From assembly GCF_028736035.1 (NCBI RefSeq), contig NZ_CP117866.1, positions 6,448,001 through 6,512,000 of the forward strand: DNA of 64,000 nt, written 5' to 3'. The notes under the pieces are model-generated. The model did no database searches. It had not been told where the DNA came from and worked only from the letters and a program-made list of their open reading frames with translations. This document shows, one piece after another, positions 8,179 through 17,566 of this stretch (the first letter of the stretch is position 1; every line of letters starts with the position of its first letter). Origin of the DNA: Streptomyces sp. T12 (GTDB lineage Bacteria; Actinomycetota; Actinomycetes; Streptomycetales; Streptomycetaceae). The position numbers and the translations under genes were made by a program.

Positions 8179-8700
8179 GTGGCCGAGACCACCGTTGAGC
8201 AGCCGGTCGAAGAGACTGAGCTTGTCGACATCGACAGCTACACCACCGAGTCCGAGGTGCCCGTCGAGGGCGAGTACACCTCGGAGTCGCTCGCGTCCCG
8301 CTTCGGCGAGCCCCAGCCGGCCGCCGGCCTGGGCCGTCGCAAGAACGCCATCGCCCGCGTCCGGATCGTTCCGGGCACCGGCAAGTGGAAGATCAACGGT
8401 CGCACCCTTGAGGACTACTTCCCCAACAAGGTGCACCAGCAGGAAGTCAACGAGCCCTTCAAGGTGCTTGAGCTCGAAGGCCGCTACGACGTCATCGCCC
8501 GCATCGCCGGTGGCGGTGTCTCCGGTCAGGCCGGTGCGCTGCGTCTCGGTGTCGCCCGCGCCCTGAACGAGGCCGACGTCGACAACAACCGCGGCCCGCT
8601 GAAGAAGGCCGGCTTCCTCAAGCGCGACGACCGTGCGGTCGAGCGCAAGAAGGCCGGTCTGAAGAAGGCCCGCAAGGCTCCGCAGTACAGCAAGCGCTAA
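8179..8700 (+). CDS. rpsI: 30S ribosomal protein S9
   Basis: This is a 173-residue protein. The first about 45 residues form the acidic extension ([20 protein letters not shown]) typical of actinobacterial S9. The core then starts at [17 protein letters not shown], and the protein ends in the basic tail RKAPQYSKR, whose terminal Lys-Arg contacts P-site tRNA in the ribosome. GTG 8179 has aggag just upstream. It is co-transcribed with rplM and followed by a strong terminator. Confidence 0.97.
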   Translation: MAETTVEQPVEETELVDIDSYTTESEVPVEGEYTSESLASRFGEPQPAAGLGRRKNAIARVRIVPGTGKWKINGRTLEDYFPNKVHQQEVNEPFKVLELEGRYDVIARIAGGGVSGQAGALRLGVARALNEADVDNNRGPLKKAGFLKRDDRAVERKKAGLKKARKAPQYSKR

Positions 8701-8720
8701 GCCTCGCTGCCTGTACGTCC

Positions 8721-8766
8721 GAACGCCCCGGCGGCACGCCACAGTGCCGCCGGGGCGTTCGTTTTC
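8721..8766 (+). terminator. strong rho-independent terminator of rplM-rpsI
   Basis: A perfect 17-bp stem, gaacgccccggcggcac (8721-8737) with gtgccgccggggcgttc (8744-8760), has a 6-nt loop and is followed by gttttc. This is the best intrinsic terminator in the left half of the window. Confidence 0.9.
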
Positions 8767-8896
8767 TCACAGGCTTGGGCGTATAACGGCACAAGGTGTT
8801 CAAAGGCTGATGTGCTCGTGTGCCTGTGGGCTCGTGTGATCGGACGATGGGATGATCGGACGATCTCCGGAAACTGATGCTTCCTCAGGAGGACAA

Positions 8897-10255
8897 GTGG
8901 GACGACTCTTCGGCACGGACGGCGTGCGTGGCGTCGCCAACGCGGATCTGACGGCCGAGATGGCGCTCGGTCTGTCCGTGGCGGCAGCGCACGTACTGGC
9001 CGAGGCGGGCACCTTCGAGGGCCACCGGCCGAAGGCGGTGGTCGGACGGGACCCGCGTGCGTCCGGGGAGTTCCTGGAGGCCGCCGTGGTGGCCGGTCTG
9101 GCGAGTGCGGGTGTCGACGTGCTGCGGGTCGGTGTGCTGCCGACGCCGGCGGTGGCTTTCCTGACCGGATCGCTCGGCGCCGACCTCGGTGTCATGCTCT
9201 CCGCCAGCCACAACGCCATGCCCGACAACGGCATCAAGTTCTTCGCCCGCGGTGGCCACAAGCTCGCGGACGAACTGGAGGACCGTATCGAGTTCGTCTA
9301 CGACGAGCATCGGCACGGTGAGCCGTGGGAGCGGCCGACGGGTGCGGCGGTCGGGCGCGTGCGGTCGTACGAGGAAGGCTTCGACGACTACGTCGCCCAC
9401 CTCCTCGGCGTGCTGCCCAACCGGCTGGACGGGTTGAAGATCGTCCTCGACGAGGCGCACGGTGCTGCGGCGCGCGTGTCGCCGGAGGCGTTTACGCGGG
9501 CCGGGGCCGAGGTCGTCACCATCGGTGCCGAGCCGGACGGGCTCAACATCAACGACGGTTGCGGGTCCACGCATCTGGACAAGCTGAAGGCCGCCGTCGT
9601 CGAGCAGGGTGCCGCCCTCGGTATCGCGCACGACGGTGACGCCGACCGTTGCCTCGCCGTGGACCACACCGGTGCGGAGGTCGACGGCGACCAGATCCTT
9701 GCCGTGCTCGCGCTGGCGATGCGGGAGCGGTCCGTTCTGCGGTCCGACACCGTGGTGGCGACCGTCATGTCCAACCTCGGCTTCAAGCTGGCGATGGAGC
9801 GCGAGGGGATCCACCTCGTGCAGACCGCGGTCGGCGACCGGTATGTGCTGGAGGAGATGAAGGAGAAGGACTTCGCGCTGGGCGGCGAGCAGTCCGGGCA
9901 TGTGATCGTGCTGGATCACGCCACCACCGGTGACGGCACGCTGACCGGGCTGATGCTGGCCGCGCGAGTCGCGGAGACCGGGCGTACGCTGCGGGACCTC
10001 GCGGCGGTGATGGAGCGGCTGCCGCAGGTGCTGATCAATGTGCCGGATGTGGACAGGGCGCGGGTGAAGACGTCGGCCGACCTTGTCGCCGCCGTCGCCG
10101 AGGCGGAGCGGGAGCTGGGGGAGACCGGGCGGGTGCTGCTTCGGCCTTCGGGGACCGAGCCGTTGGTGCGCGTGATGGTCGAGGCCGCCGACATCGACCA
10201 GGCACGGTCGGTCGCCGGGCGGCTTGCCGATGCGGTGAAGTCGGCGCTGGGTTAG
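8897..10255 (+). CDS. glmM: phosphoglucosamine mutase
   Basis: This 452-residue enzyme is of family length. It converts glucosamine-6-phosphate to glucosamine-1-phosphate on the way to UDP-GlcNAc for peptidoglycan. Visible motifs are [10 protein letters not shown] at the N-terminus, the phosphoserine loop [12 protein letters not shown] (Ser104 before HN), the metal-binding DGDADR, the sugar-binding GGEQSGH and the C-terminal phosphate-binding [15 protein letters not shown] 8897 follows a perfect AGGAGG (8887-8892), which decides the start. It works directly after GlmS, encoded at 15134, in the same pathway. Confidence 0.97.
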   Translation: MGRLFGTDGVRGVANADLTAEMALGLSVAAAHVLAEAGTFEGHRPKAVVGRDPRASGEFLEAAVVAGLASAGVDVLRVGVLPTPAVAFLTGSLGADLGVMLSASHNAMPDNGIKFFARGGHKLADELEDRIEFVYDEHRHGEPWERPTGAAVGRVRSYEEGFDDYVAHLLGVLPNRLDGLKIVLDEAHGAAARVSPEAFTRAGAEVVTIGAEPDGLNINDGCGSTHLDKLKAAVVEQGAALGIAHDGDADRCLAVDHTGAEVDGDQILAVLALAMRERSVLRSDTVVATVMSNLGFKLAMEREGIHLVQTAVGDRYVLEEMKEKDFALGGEQSGHVIVLDHATTGDGTLTGLMLAARVAETGRTLRDLAAVMERLPQVLINVPDVDRARVKTSADLVAAVAEAERELGETGRVLLRPSGTEPLVRVMVEAADIDQARSVAGRLADAVKSALG

Positions 10256-10270
10256 TTCCGCGGAACGTCG

Positions 10271-10299
10271 TCCGGGGCAGGTCCGCTTTCTGCCCCGGA
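10271..10299 (+). terminator. terminator hairpin after glmM
   Basis: Perfect 10-bp arms tccggggcag (10271-10280) and ctgccccgga (10290-10299) enclose a 9-nt loop, 16 nt after the glmM stop. A separate palindrome, gttccgcggaac (10255-10266), sits on the stop codon. Confidence 0.7.
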
Positions 10300-10435
10300 T
10301 GCCCCATGCCGCTGCGACGAGATGTCCGTCACCCCATGGCCGTAACAAAGAGTGCCGGAATGATCACGCGTTGTTTCACTGGCGTCGAGGCCGCCCCTGC
10401 GCGGCGTGCCCCTCGACGGAAGTGAGAAACGCAGC

Positions 10436-10966
10436 ATGAAGACAGTGAGCAGCACCCTGAAACGCGCGGCCGTGCCGGCCTTGGCCGCCGGTCTCCTCGT
10501 CACCTCGTTCGCCACTCCGGCCGCGGCGCAGACCCCCGGCTCCACTGCGTTCCATATTTTCGGCAACGCCATCCTCAGTGCGCGCGCCGGCGCGGTGAAC
10601 GATGTGACGGCCACCGTCGTCAACGGCCGGCTGCGGCTTACGGACACCTCGGGTATCGCGGCGGGACCAGGTTGTCTTCCGGTGTCCGCCACCACCGTCG
10701 AATGCGGCTCCCTCGCCAACACCGTCCGGCTCTCGATCGGGCTGGGTGACCTGAGCGACAGGTTCCGGGGGCAGGGCCTCGCGGTCCGCACTGTCGTCGA
10801 CGCAGGGGCGGGAAGCGACATCGTGAGGACGGGTAGCGCCAACGACACGATCGGTGTGAGAGACGGCGTGGCCGGCAACGACACGGTGTCCTGTGACGGC
10901 GGCTCCGACATCGTCCAACGCGACGTCGGTGACATCATCGCCGCGGACTGCGAATCGCGCTTCTAG
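10436..10966 (+). CDS. small secreted protein with degenerate RTX-like calcium-binding repeats
   Basis: This is a 176-residue protein. A Sec signal peptide (KRAAVPALAAGLLVTSFATPAAA) with probable cleavage after AAA is followed by a beta-rich region. The C-terminus has repeated Gly-Asp motifs: GAGSDIVRTGSANDTIGV, GVAGNDTVSCDGGSDIV. They resemble the nonapeptide repeats of hemolysin-type Ca-binding proteins. Two Cys pairs are possible. A hairpin (cgtcgagg 10383-10390 with cctcgacg 10411-10418) lies in the presumed leader. The stop overlaps the stop of the opposite DUF389 gene, the two sharing CTAG. Function is unknown; it is probably extracellular. Confidence 0.75.
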   Translation: MKTVSSTLKRAAVPALAAGLLVTSFATPAAAQTPGSTAFHIFGNAILSARAGAVNDVTATVVNGRLRLTDTSGIAAGPGCLPVSATTVECGSLANTVRLSIGLGDLSDRFRGQGLAVRTVVDAGAGSDIVRTGSANDTIGVRDGVAGNDTVSCDGGSDIVQRDVGDIIAADCESRF

Positions 10967-11910
10967 ACGCCGCCCGTCTTCGCCGGACGCTCGCGCTGGG
11001 TGGACCACAGCCACTTCTGGGCCAGCAGCGTGAGCGTGCCGGCGAGGACGATGCCCAGCAGGTTCAGCAGGAGCTGGTTGGTGGAGCCGATCGTCTGGCT
11101 GGTGTCGCCGTAGCTCAGGGCCACCGCCGCGTTGGCCGCCGCCGGGACCGTCGTCACCGAGATGGCCACGCCCACCAGGGCGCCGGATTTGGACGAGGTC
11201 AGGGAGAGGGTGCCCGCGATGCCCGCCAGGACCGCCACCACGAAGGAGAAGGCGTCCGGGGCGTAGACGAAGGCGGTGTTGGGGCGCTCGCCCTCCAGGT
11301 CGGACTCGTGGAACAGGTCGATCGCGTCCATGAAGAGGCTGAATCCGACCGTCACCGCCATCGCCACCGCGAAGCCCACGATCAGCGCGATCAGCGAGCG
11401 CACCGCCAGGCGCGGGTGGCGCTGTACGACCGCCGTGCTGAAGCCCGCCAGCGGCCCGAACTCCGGGCCGACCGCCATCGCGCCCACGATCAGGATCGCG
11501 TTGTCGAGGACGACACCGCAGGCCGCGATCATCGTGGCGAGGGTGATGAAGGCGAGGTAGGTGATGGAGAGCGTCGACTCCTCGTGCGTCGCATCGGTCA
11601 GGTGCTCCCACAGCACCGCGTCCGCGCCTTCGCCGGGCGCCTCCGTCTCGGCCTTGTCGGCGCGCTTGGACAGCGACAGGTCGATGTTCTCGACGGCGAT
11701 GGACCCGCGCTCCTGGATGCCCAACTCCTGCAGCCCGGTGAGGAGTTCGTCGCCCGCCTCGCGAGCGACGTCGCACAGGACCAGGTCCCCCGCGGGGTTG
11801 CGGGCGGCGTCCGGCAGTACGACGAGGTGTGTGGTGCCGACCGTCTTCTCGATCAGGCGGACCACGTCGTCGGTCCTGTCGGCCGGGGTGATCAGGCGCA
11901 GATGCAGCAT
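10963..11910 (-). CDS. DUF389 family membrane protein
   Basis: This is a 315-residue protein. The N-terminal about 100 residues form a soluble alpha/beta domain (MLHLRLITPADRTDDVVRLI). Then come six or so helices with the DUF389 signature ATMIAACGVVLDNAILIVGAMAVGPEFGPLAG, followed by later helices rich in Gly, Ala and Val. The family is widespread and its function is not settled; a transport-like role is often assumed. It is single and convergent with the RTX-like gene, and probably has its own promoter in the short gap before coaA's end. The start ATG 11910 has aaaaagg upstream. Confidence 0.8.
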   Translation of the reverse strand: MLHLRLITPADRTDDVVRLIEKTVGTTHLVVLPDAARNPAGDLVLCDVAREAGDELLTGLQELGIQERGSIAVENIDLSLSKRADKAETEAPGEGADAVLWEHLTDATHEESTLSITYLAFITLATMIAACGVVLDNAILIVGAMAVGPEFGPLAGFSTAVVQRHPRLAVRSLIALIVGFAVAMAVTVGFSLFMDAIDLFHESDLEGERPNTAFVYAPDAFSFVVAVLAGIAGTLSLTSSKSGALVGVAISVTTVPAAANAAVALSYGDTSQTIGSTNQLLLNLLGIVLAGTLTLLAQKWLWSTQRERPAKTGGV

Positions 11911-11957
11911 GACGCCTTTTTAACAGGCCCGCGTTACGGGCTCACGCCCCGATGGTC

Positions 11958-12947
11958 CTACAGCTTGCGCAGGCTCAGGCGCTGGACCTTGTGGTCCGGG
12001 CCCTTGCGGACGACGAGGGCGGCGCGGCCTCGGGTGGGGGCGATGTTCTCCACGAGGTTGGGTTTGTTGATGGTGCGCCACATCGTGCGGGCGTAGTCGA
12101 GGGCCTCCTCCTCGGACACCTGGGTGTACTTGCGGAAGTACGAGGAGGGGTTCTGGAAGGCGGTCTCGCGCAGGCGCTTGAAGCGGTTGAGGTACCAGTG
12201 CTCGATGTCCTCGGTGCGGGCGTCGACGTACACGCTGAAGTCGAAGTAGTCCGCGAGGCCGACCCGGGTGCGGCCGTCCTTGCCGGGGAGGGCGGGCTGC
12301 AGGACGTTCAGGCCCTCGACGATCAGGATGTCGGGGCGGCGGACCGTGAGCTTCTGGTCCGGGACGATGTCGTAGATCAGGTGGGAGTAGACGGGGGCCG
12401 TGACCTCGTCCTTGCCCGCCTTGATGTCGGCGACGAAGCGGGTCAGGGCGCGGCGGTCGAACGACTCGGGGAAACCCTTGCGCGACATCAGGCCACGGGC
12501 CTGAAGCTCCTTGGTGGGGAGCAGGAAGCCGTCCGTCGTGACCAGCTCGACGCGCGGGTGCTCGGGCCAGCGGGAGAGCAGGGCCTGCAGGAGGCGGGCG
12601 ACCGTGGACTTTCCTACGGCGACCGAACCGGCGACTCCTATGACGAACGGGGTGCCGGACTGGGAGCCCTGTTCGCCGAGGAAGGTGTTCAGGGCGCCGC
12701 GCAGGCCGTCGGTGGCGCCTACGTAGAGGTTGAGGAGGCGGGAGAGCGGGAGGTAGATGTCGCGGACCTCGTCGAGGTCGATGACGTCGCCGAGGCCGCG
12801 CAGCTTCTCGACCTCTTCCGCGGTGAGCGGCAGCGGGGTCTTGTCGCGCAGCGCGCTCCACTCGGCGCGGGTGAGGTCGACGTAAGGAGTCGCCTCCGGC
12901 CGCTGCCGGTGGGCGCTCCGGGGCATCGAGGAGACCGGAGAGATCAC
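11958..12947 (-). CDS. coaA: type I pantothenate kinase
   Basis: This 329-residue enzyme performs the first, rate-setting step of coenzyme A synthesis, phosphorylating pantothenate in the cytoplasm. The P-loop [12 protein letters not shown] is near residue 105, followed by [18 protein letters not shown] and [11 protein letters not shown], all canonical for bacterial CoaA (PanK-I). The start is GTG 12947; the downstream ATG 12926 is an alternative. The 180-bp gap to the divergent ABC transporter must hold both promoters. Confidence 0.95.
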   Translation of the reverse strand: MISPVSSMPRSAHRQRPEATPYVDLTRAEWSALRDKTPLPLTAEEVEKLRGLGDVIDLDEVRDIYLPLSRLLNLYVGATDGLRGALNTFLGEQGSQSGTPFVIGVAGSVAVGKSTVARLLQALLSRWPEHPRVELVTTDGFLLPTKELQARGLMSRKGFPESFDRRALTRFVADIKAGKDEVTAPVYSHLIYDIVPDQKLTVRRPDILIVEGLNVLQPALPGKDGRTRVGLADYFDFSVYVDARTEDIEHWYLNRFKRLRETAFQNPSSYFRKYTQVSEEEALDYARTMWRTINKPNLVENIAPTRGRAALVVRKGPDHKVQRLSLRKL

Positions 12948-13127
12948 AGTCCATTGTTACGGGAGTACGAACAGGCGGTGAGGTGGGATCCGTCACGCGG
13001 GTCCTCGTCTCGGTCATTTTCGGGAGGAAATGGGACAAGGAGGGGAATGTCAGTGGCGTGCGTCACAGTTGTGGGGAGGGTGGGCCCGGGCCGGGGTCCA
13101 CTGAACCGAACCCCCGAGGGGCGACCC

Positions 13128-14138
13128 ATGACGTATGCGATAGAGGCGGAAGGTCTGGTCAAACGGTTCAAGGAGACCGAGGCGCTGGCGGGTGTCGATC
13201 TCGGGGCCCGCAAAGGCTCGGTGCTCGGGCTGCTGGGGCCCAACGGTGCGGGGAAGACGACGGCGGTGCGGATCTTCGCCACGCTGCTGAGGCCCGACGG
13301 GGGCAGCGCGCGGGTGGCCGGGCACGACGTGGTCCGGGAGGCCGGGGTCGTACGCGCCATGGTGGGGCTGACCGGGCAGTACGCGGCGGTGGACGAGAAC
13401 CTGACCGGCACGGAGAACCTGCTGCTCATCGGGCGGTTGCTGGGACTGCCGAGGCGGGCGGCCAGGGCGCGGGCGGGTGAGCTGCTGGAGCGTTTCCACC
13501 TGACTCAGGCGGCCGGGCGGGCCGTGAAGACCTTCTCCGGCGGCATGCGCAGGCGCCTGGACCTCGCGGCCAGCCTCGTGGGCCGGCCCAGCATCCTCTT
13601 CCTCGACGAGCCCACCACCGGCCTGGACCCGCACAGCCGCAGTGAGCTGTGGGACCTGCTGCGGGGCCTGGTCGCGGACGGTGCGACCGCCCTGCTGACC
13701 ACGCAGTATCTGAACGAGGCCGACGTACTCGCCGACGACATCGTCGTGATCGACAAGGGCCGGGTGATCGCCGAGGGCACCCCGGATCAGCTGAAGTCCC
13801 AGGTCGGGGGGCAGGTGCTGGAGCTGCGGCCGGTGGCGGAGCAGGACCTTGCGCGGGCGCATCTGCTGGTGGCCGGGGCCGCCGGTCCGCAGGCCCGGAT
13901 CGAGGGCGAGACGATCACCGCCCCGGTGAAGGACCCCGAGCTGATGCCGGCGGTCGTACGCACGCTCGACCGCGAGGGGATAGCGGTCGGTGAACTCGCC
14001 CTGCGCCGCTCGTCGCTCGACGAGGTCTTCCTCGCGCTGACCGGTCACCGCGCCGAGCCCGGCGCGCCCGAGGGCAACGGCGGAGCGGCCGTACGGGACG
14101 AGGACGCCGAGCTTCAGAAGGCGGTGACTCGGCCATGA
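13128..14138 (+). CDS. ABC exporter ATP-binding protein, DrrA-like
   Basis: This is a 336-residue ATPase. Walker A is GPNGAGKTT, the Q-loop region LTGQYAAVDENLTG is characteristic of DrrA-type drug exporters, the signature is FSGGMRRRLDLA and Walker B is ILFLDEPTTGLDP. A C-terminal domain of about 100 residues follows, as in DrrA. ATG 13128 follows gaggggcgaccc. The stop overlaps the permease start by 4 nt (ATGA), so subunits are made in equal amounts. It probably exports a hydrophobic compound; no antibiotic cluster is adjacent, so the substrate is unknown. Confidence 0.9.
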   Translation: MTYAIEAEGLVKRFKETEALAGVDLGARKGSVLGLLGPNGAGKTTAVRIFATLLRPDGGSARVAGHDVVREAGVVRAMVGLTGQYAAVDENLTGTENLLLIGRLLGLPRRAARARAGELLERFHLTQAAGRAVKTFSGGMRRRLDLAASLVGRPSILFLDEPTTGLDPHSRSELWDLLRGLVADGATALLTTQYLNEADVLADDIVVIDKGRVIAEGTPDQLKSQVGGQVLELRPVAEQDLARAHLLVAGAAGPQARIEGETITAPVKDPELMPAVVRTLDREGIAVGELALRRSSLDEVFLALTGHRAEPGAPEGNGGAAVRDEDAELQKAVTRP

Positions 14139-14956
14139 CCGCCACCACCGCGAGTACGACCGTCACGGCTCCGGTCACCAAGTCGGGCCGGGTGCGGCCG
14201 CTCGACGGGCTGCGGCAGACCTTCACGATGGCCTGGCGGAGCCTGGTCGCGGTCAAGCACAACCCGCTGGAGCTGGTCGACTACAGCATCACGCCCATCA
14301 TGTTCGTGTTCCTCTTCACGTATGTGCTGGGCGGGCAGATGGCCGGATCGCCCGAGGCGTATCTGAAGTACGCGCTGCCCGGGATCATCGTGCAGAACAC
14401 CCTGTTCATGACGATGTACACGGCGATGGCCCTCAACACCGACCTCACCAAGGGCGTCTTCGACCGGCTGCGCAGCCTGCCGATAGCCCGCTCCGCCCCG
14501 CTCATCGGCCGGATCACCGCGGATCTCGCCAAGCACGTGTGGGCGCTGCTGTTGATGATCGGCCTCGGTCTGCTGCTCGGCTTCCGGATCACCGGCGGGC
14601 TCGGCGGGTTCCTGCTCGGCACCCTGCTGGTGGTGGTGTTCGCCGCGGCCGTGTCCTGGAGCGCGGTGCTGATCGGGATGCTGGCGGGGGATGCGGAGAA
14701 GGTGCAGGCGTTCGCCTTCACGATCATCTTCCCGATCACCTTCACCAGCAGCGCGTTCGTCATGGTGGACACCATGCCGGGGTGGTTGCAGGCGTGGAGC
14801 GACGTCAATCCGGTGACGCATCTGTCCGACGCGTTCCGGGGGCTGTTGCTGGGCGGGGCGGTGGCGGAGCCGGTGTTGTGGTCGTTGGTGTGGGCTGCGG
14901 GGATCGCGATGGTGTTCTATCCGCTGGCCATGAGGGCTTATCGGGCCAAGGCGTGA
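14135..14956 (+). CDS. ABC-2 type exporter permease, DrrB-like
   Basis: This is a 273-residue membrane protein with about six helices. The N-terminal cytoplasmic part has the elbow TFTMAWRSLVAVKHNPLELVDY, typical of DrrB. The LPGIIVQNTLFM and FDRLRSLPIARSAPLIGRI segments are classic ABC-2 permease motifs. It forms the membrane half of the transporter with the ATPase whose gene overlaps it by 4 nt. A hairpin after the stop probably ends the two-gene operon. Confidence 0.9.
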   Translation: MTATTASTTVTAPVTKSGRVRPLDGLRQTFTMAWRSLVAVKHNPLELVDYSITPIMFVFLFTYVLGGQMAGSPEAYLKYALPGIIVQNTLFMTMYTAMALNTDLTKGVFDRLRSLPIARSAPLIGRITADLAKHVWALLLMIGLGLLLGFRITGGLGGFLLGTLLVVVFAAAVSWSAVLIGMLAGDAEKVQAFAFTIIFPITFTSSAFVMVDTMPGWLQAWSDVNPVTHLSDAFRGLLLGGAVAEPVLWSLVWAAGIAMVFYPLAMRAYRAKA

Positions 14957-14965
14957 GGCTGCGTG

Positions 14966-14997
14966 GGTCGGTCGGTCGCCCGAACCACCGACCGACC
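14966..14997 (+). terminator. inverted repeat after the ABC exporter operon
   Basis: Perfect 11-bp arms ggtcggtcggt (14966-14976) and accgaccgacc (14987-14997) have a 10-nt loop. There is no U-run. The position just after the permease stop supports termination. Confidence 0.6.
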
Positions 14998-15133
14998 GGG
15001 CCGGGCAATCGATGCCCGGCGGCGAGCAGGGGCCGTGTGGCCTGCCGCCGCCCTACCGAAGTGAGGTGGGAATTTCCGAAATCGGGCACGCAACGGCCTT
15101 TTCTGAGCGGAGTTCGGTCGTAGGCTGCCGCGC

Positions 15134-16981
15134 ATGTGCGGAATCGTGGGATACGTGGGGTCGCAGTCGGCCCTTGAGATCGTGATGGCCGGGCTGAAGC
15201 GGCTGGAGTATCGGGGGTACGACTCGGCGGGTGTCGCCGTGCTGGCGGACGGGGGGCTGGCGGCCGCGAAGAAGGCCGGCAAGTTCGTCAATCTGGAGAA
15301 GGAACTGACGGAGCGGCCGCTGCCGACCGGGACGACGGGCATCGGGCACACGCGGTGGGCCACGCACGGCGGACCGACGGATGCCAACGCGCATCCGCAC
15401 CTCGACAACGCCGGGCGCGTGGCCGTCGTGCACAACGGGATCATCGAGAACTTCGCCTGCCTGCGCGCCGAGTTGGAGGAGCGGGGGCATGAGCTGGGGT
15501 CCGAGACGGACACCGAGGTCGTGGCTCACCTGCTCGCCGAGGAGTTCTCGGCCTGTGCCGACCTCGCCGAGGCCATGCGACTGGTGTGCCGGCGGCTGGA
15601 GGGGGCGTTCACGCTGGTCGCCGTGCACGCGGACGAACCCGATGTGGTGGTGGGGGCGCGGCGGAACTCGCCGCTGGTGGTGGGCGTTGGGGAGGGTGAG
15701 GCCTTTCTCGCCTCGGACGTCGCCGCGTTCATCGCCCACACGCGGTCGGCGATCGAGCTGGGGCAGGACCAGGTGGTGGAGCTGCGGCGGGACGGGGTGA
15801 CCGTCACCGGGTTCGACGGGCGGCCGGCGGATGTGCGGTCGTATCGCATCGACTGGGACGCCGCCGCGGCGGAAAAGGGGGGCTATGACTACTTCATGCT
15901 CAAGGAGATCGCCGAGCAGCCCAAGGCGGTCGCCGATACGTTGCTGGGGCGCATCGACACCGCCGGCTCCCTGACGCTGGACGAGGTCCGGATCAGCGCC
16001 TCCGAGCTGCGGGAGGTCGACAAGGTCGTCATCGTCGCCTGCGGTACGGCCTTTCACGCCGGGTTGATCGCCAAGTACGCCATCGAGCACTGGACCCGGA
16101 TTCCGTGCGAGGTGGAGCTGGCGAGCGAGTTCCGGTACCGGGATCCGATTCTCGATCAGCAGACCCTGGTGATCGCGATCTCCCAGTCCGGCGAGACCAT
16201 GGACACGCTCATGGCGCTACGGCACGCCCGTGAGCAGGGGGCCCGGGTGCTGGCGATCTGCAACACCAACGGGTCGACGATTCCGCGGGAGTCGGATGCG
16301 GTGCTGTACACGCATGCCGGTCCCGAGGTTGCGGTTGCGTCCACCAAGGCGTTCCTGACGCAGTTGGTGGCCTGCTATCTCGTCGCGCTGTATCTGGGGC
16401 AGGTGCGGGGCACCAAGTGGGGGGACGAGATCCACGCGGTGGTGCGGGACCTGGCGAAGATCGGTGGTGAGGTCGAGCGGGTGCTGGAGACCATGGAGCC
16501 GGTGCGGGAGCTGGCCCGGTCACTTGCCCACAAGAACACGGTGCTGTTCCTGGGCCGGCACGTGGGGTATCCGGTGGCGCTGGAGGGCGCGCTCAAGCTG
16601 AAGGAACTCGCCTATATGCACGCCGAGGGGTTTGCGGCGGGGGAGCTGAAGCACGGGCCGATCGCCTTGATCGAGGACGACCTGCCGGTGGTCGTGGTGG
16701 TGCCCTCGCCCCGGGGGCGGTCCGTCCTGCACGACAAGATCGTCTCCAACATCCAGGAGATCCGGGCTCGGGGTGCGCGGACGATCGTGATCGCGGAGGA
16801 GGGGGACGAGGCGGTGGCGCCGTATGCGGATCACCTGATCCGGATTCCGGCTACGCCGACCTTGCTCCAGCCGCTTGTGGCGACGGTGCCGTTGCAGGTG
16901 TTCGCGTGTGAGTTGGCCACGGCTCGGGGGAACGAGGTGGATCAGCCTCGGAACCTGGCGAAGTCGGTGACGGTGGAGTGA
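15134..16981 (+). CDS. glmS: glutamine-fructose-6-phosphate aminotransferase
   Basis: This 615-residue enzyme is of normal length. It makes glucosamine-6-phosphate from fructose-6-phosphate and glutamine. It starts MCGIVGYVG, so the catalytic N-terminal Cys is exposed once Met is removed. The glutaminase domain (about 1-240) includes TRWATHG and HNGIIENF. Two SIS sugar-phosphate domains follow, with SQSGETMDT and STKAFLTQ in the first. The protein ends in LAKSVTVE, the canonical C-terminal tail. There is no glmS ribozyme: only 177 nt precede it and it follows the exporter hairpin. The 3' end overlaps the convergent DUF397 gene by 40 nt. Confidence 0.97.
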   Translation: MCGIVGYVGSQSALEIVMAGLKRLEYRGYDSAGVAVLADGGLAAAKKAGKFVNLEKELTERPLPTGTTGIGHTRWATHGGPTDANAHPHLDNAGRVAVVHNGIIENFACLRAELEERGHELGSETDTEVVAHLLAEEFSACADLAEAMRLVCRRLEGAFTLVAVHADEPDVVVGARRNSPLVVGVGEGEAFLASDVAAFIAHTRSAIELGQDQVVELRRDGVTVTGFDGRPADVRSYRIDWDAAAAEKGGYDYFMLKEIAEQPKAVADTLLGRIDTAGSLTLDEVRISASELREVDKVVIVACGTAFHAGLIAKYAIEHWTRIPCEVELASEFRYRDPILDQQTLVIAISQSGETMDTLMALRHAREQGARVLAICNTNGSTIPRESDAVLYTHAGPEVAVASTKAFLTQLVACYLVALYLGQVRGTKWGDEIHAVVRDLAKIGGEVERVLETMEPVRELARSLAHKNTVLFLGRHVGYPVALEGALKLKELAYMHAEGFAAGELKHGPIALIEDDLPVVVVVPSPRGRSVLHDKIVSNIQEIRARGARTIVIAEEGDEAVAPYADHLIRIPATPTLLQPLVATVPLQVFACELATARGNEVDQPRNLAKSVTVE

Positions 16982-17154
16982 GCCGACTTTAGGGCGTCGA
17001 GGAAGGGGGCGAAGGCTCCGGTCGGGAAGGTGAGGGTTGCCCTGGCCGGGGTCTTGGAGTCGCGGACGGCGATGTGGGTGGGGGAGGTTGCGATCTCCAC
17101 GCAGTTGTTGCCGTCATCTGGACCTGAGTAGGACGACTTCCGCCAGTTGTCCAT
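16942..17154 (-). CDS. DUF397 domain protein
   Basis: The protein has 70 residues from ATG 17154. It has the full family pattern NWRKSSYSG, GNNCVEIA, IAVRDSK and a final FLDALK. These small proteins are abundant in Streptomyces and normally sit behind an XRE-type HTH regulator (DUF5753), often beside a GHKL ATPase. Here the upstream partner is reduced to a stump. A GTG at 17166 would overlap the stump's stop (GTGA) and add four residues; gaaggag lies at 17169-17175. The last about 14 residues (STVTDFARFRG) are antisense to glmS and not part of the domain. Confidence 0.75.
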   Translation of the reverse strand: MDNWRKSSYSGPDDGNNCVEIATSPTHIAVRDSKTPARATLTFPTGAFAPFLDALKSAHSTVTDFARFRG

Positions 17155-17162
17155 GGGGTGCC

Positions 17163-17237
17163 TCACAGCTCCTTCGTCAGGCTGTTGATGAAGTCACGCG
17201 ACCGTTCAGGGCCTAGCGATACTGCTTTCACTTCACA
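17163..17237 (-). pseudogene. stump of the DUF397 partner regulator (XRE/DUF5753 C-terminus)
   Basis: Reading back from the TGA at 17163-17165, the frame gives AVSLGPERSRDFINSLTKEL, then an in-frame TAG at 17238-17240. The sequence looks like the last helix of the XRE/DUF5753 regulators that usually precede DUF397 genes. Its stop overlaps the possible GTG start of the DUF397 gene. The rest of the regulator, including the DNA-binding domain, is missing. The assignment rests on position and a 20-residue resemblance. Confidence 0.45.
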
Positions 17238-17270
17238 CTAAGGGCGCCCTGCTGCCCTGCTGCCCTGCGC

Positions 17271-17486
17271 GTGCGCTGGTCGGCCGGTGTGCTGCGGATC
17301 GGGGCGTGGGATGCGGATCCGGAACCGCCTGAGCCGCCCAGGGAGTTGGTCAAGCTTGGGGAGGTCGAGGAGGGGCGGGGGCTGGCGCTGGTCCGGGCGT
17401 GTGCCGACCTGTGGGGGTGGCAGCCGCTGACCAGGGACGCCAACCGGGGCAAGTACGTGTGGTGCGAGTTGACCTCGGTTGCGTGA
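17271..17486 (+). pseudogene. C-terminal remnant of a GHKL (HATPase_c) ATP-binding protein
   Basis: The frame encodes WSAGVLRIGAWDADPEPP, then GRGLALVRACADLWGWQP and NRGKYVWCELTSVA. This is the C-terminal third of the small serine-kinase/anti-sigma-like GHKL proteins common in Streptomyces: the G2 box GRGLALV is present, but the N box and G1 box are gone. No proper start or Shine-Dalgarno exists; immediately upstream is a short repeat (gctgccctgctgccctgc). It is divergent from the regulator stump, so one deletion probably removed both 5' ends. Confidence 0.65.
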
Positions 17487-17566
17487 ACGTTTGCTCGCCG
17501 CTCGAAAGAGTGAACGTATCCCGATCATCTGGATCTACGGTCCAACACGCCATCAAGGTTGCACAC

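Noticed and set aside
14957..15133. glmS ribozyme upstream of glmS
   Set aside because: The gap is short, holds an exporter terminator, and shows no ribozyme-like core.
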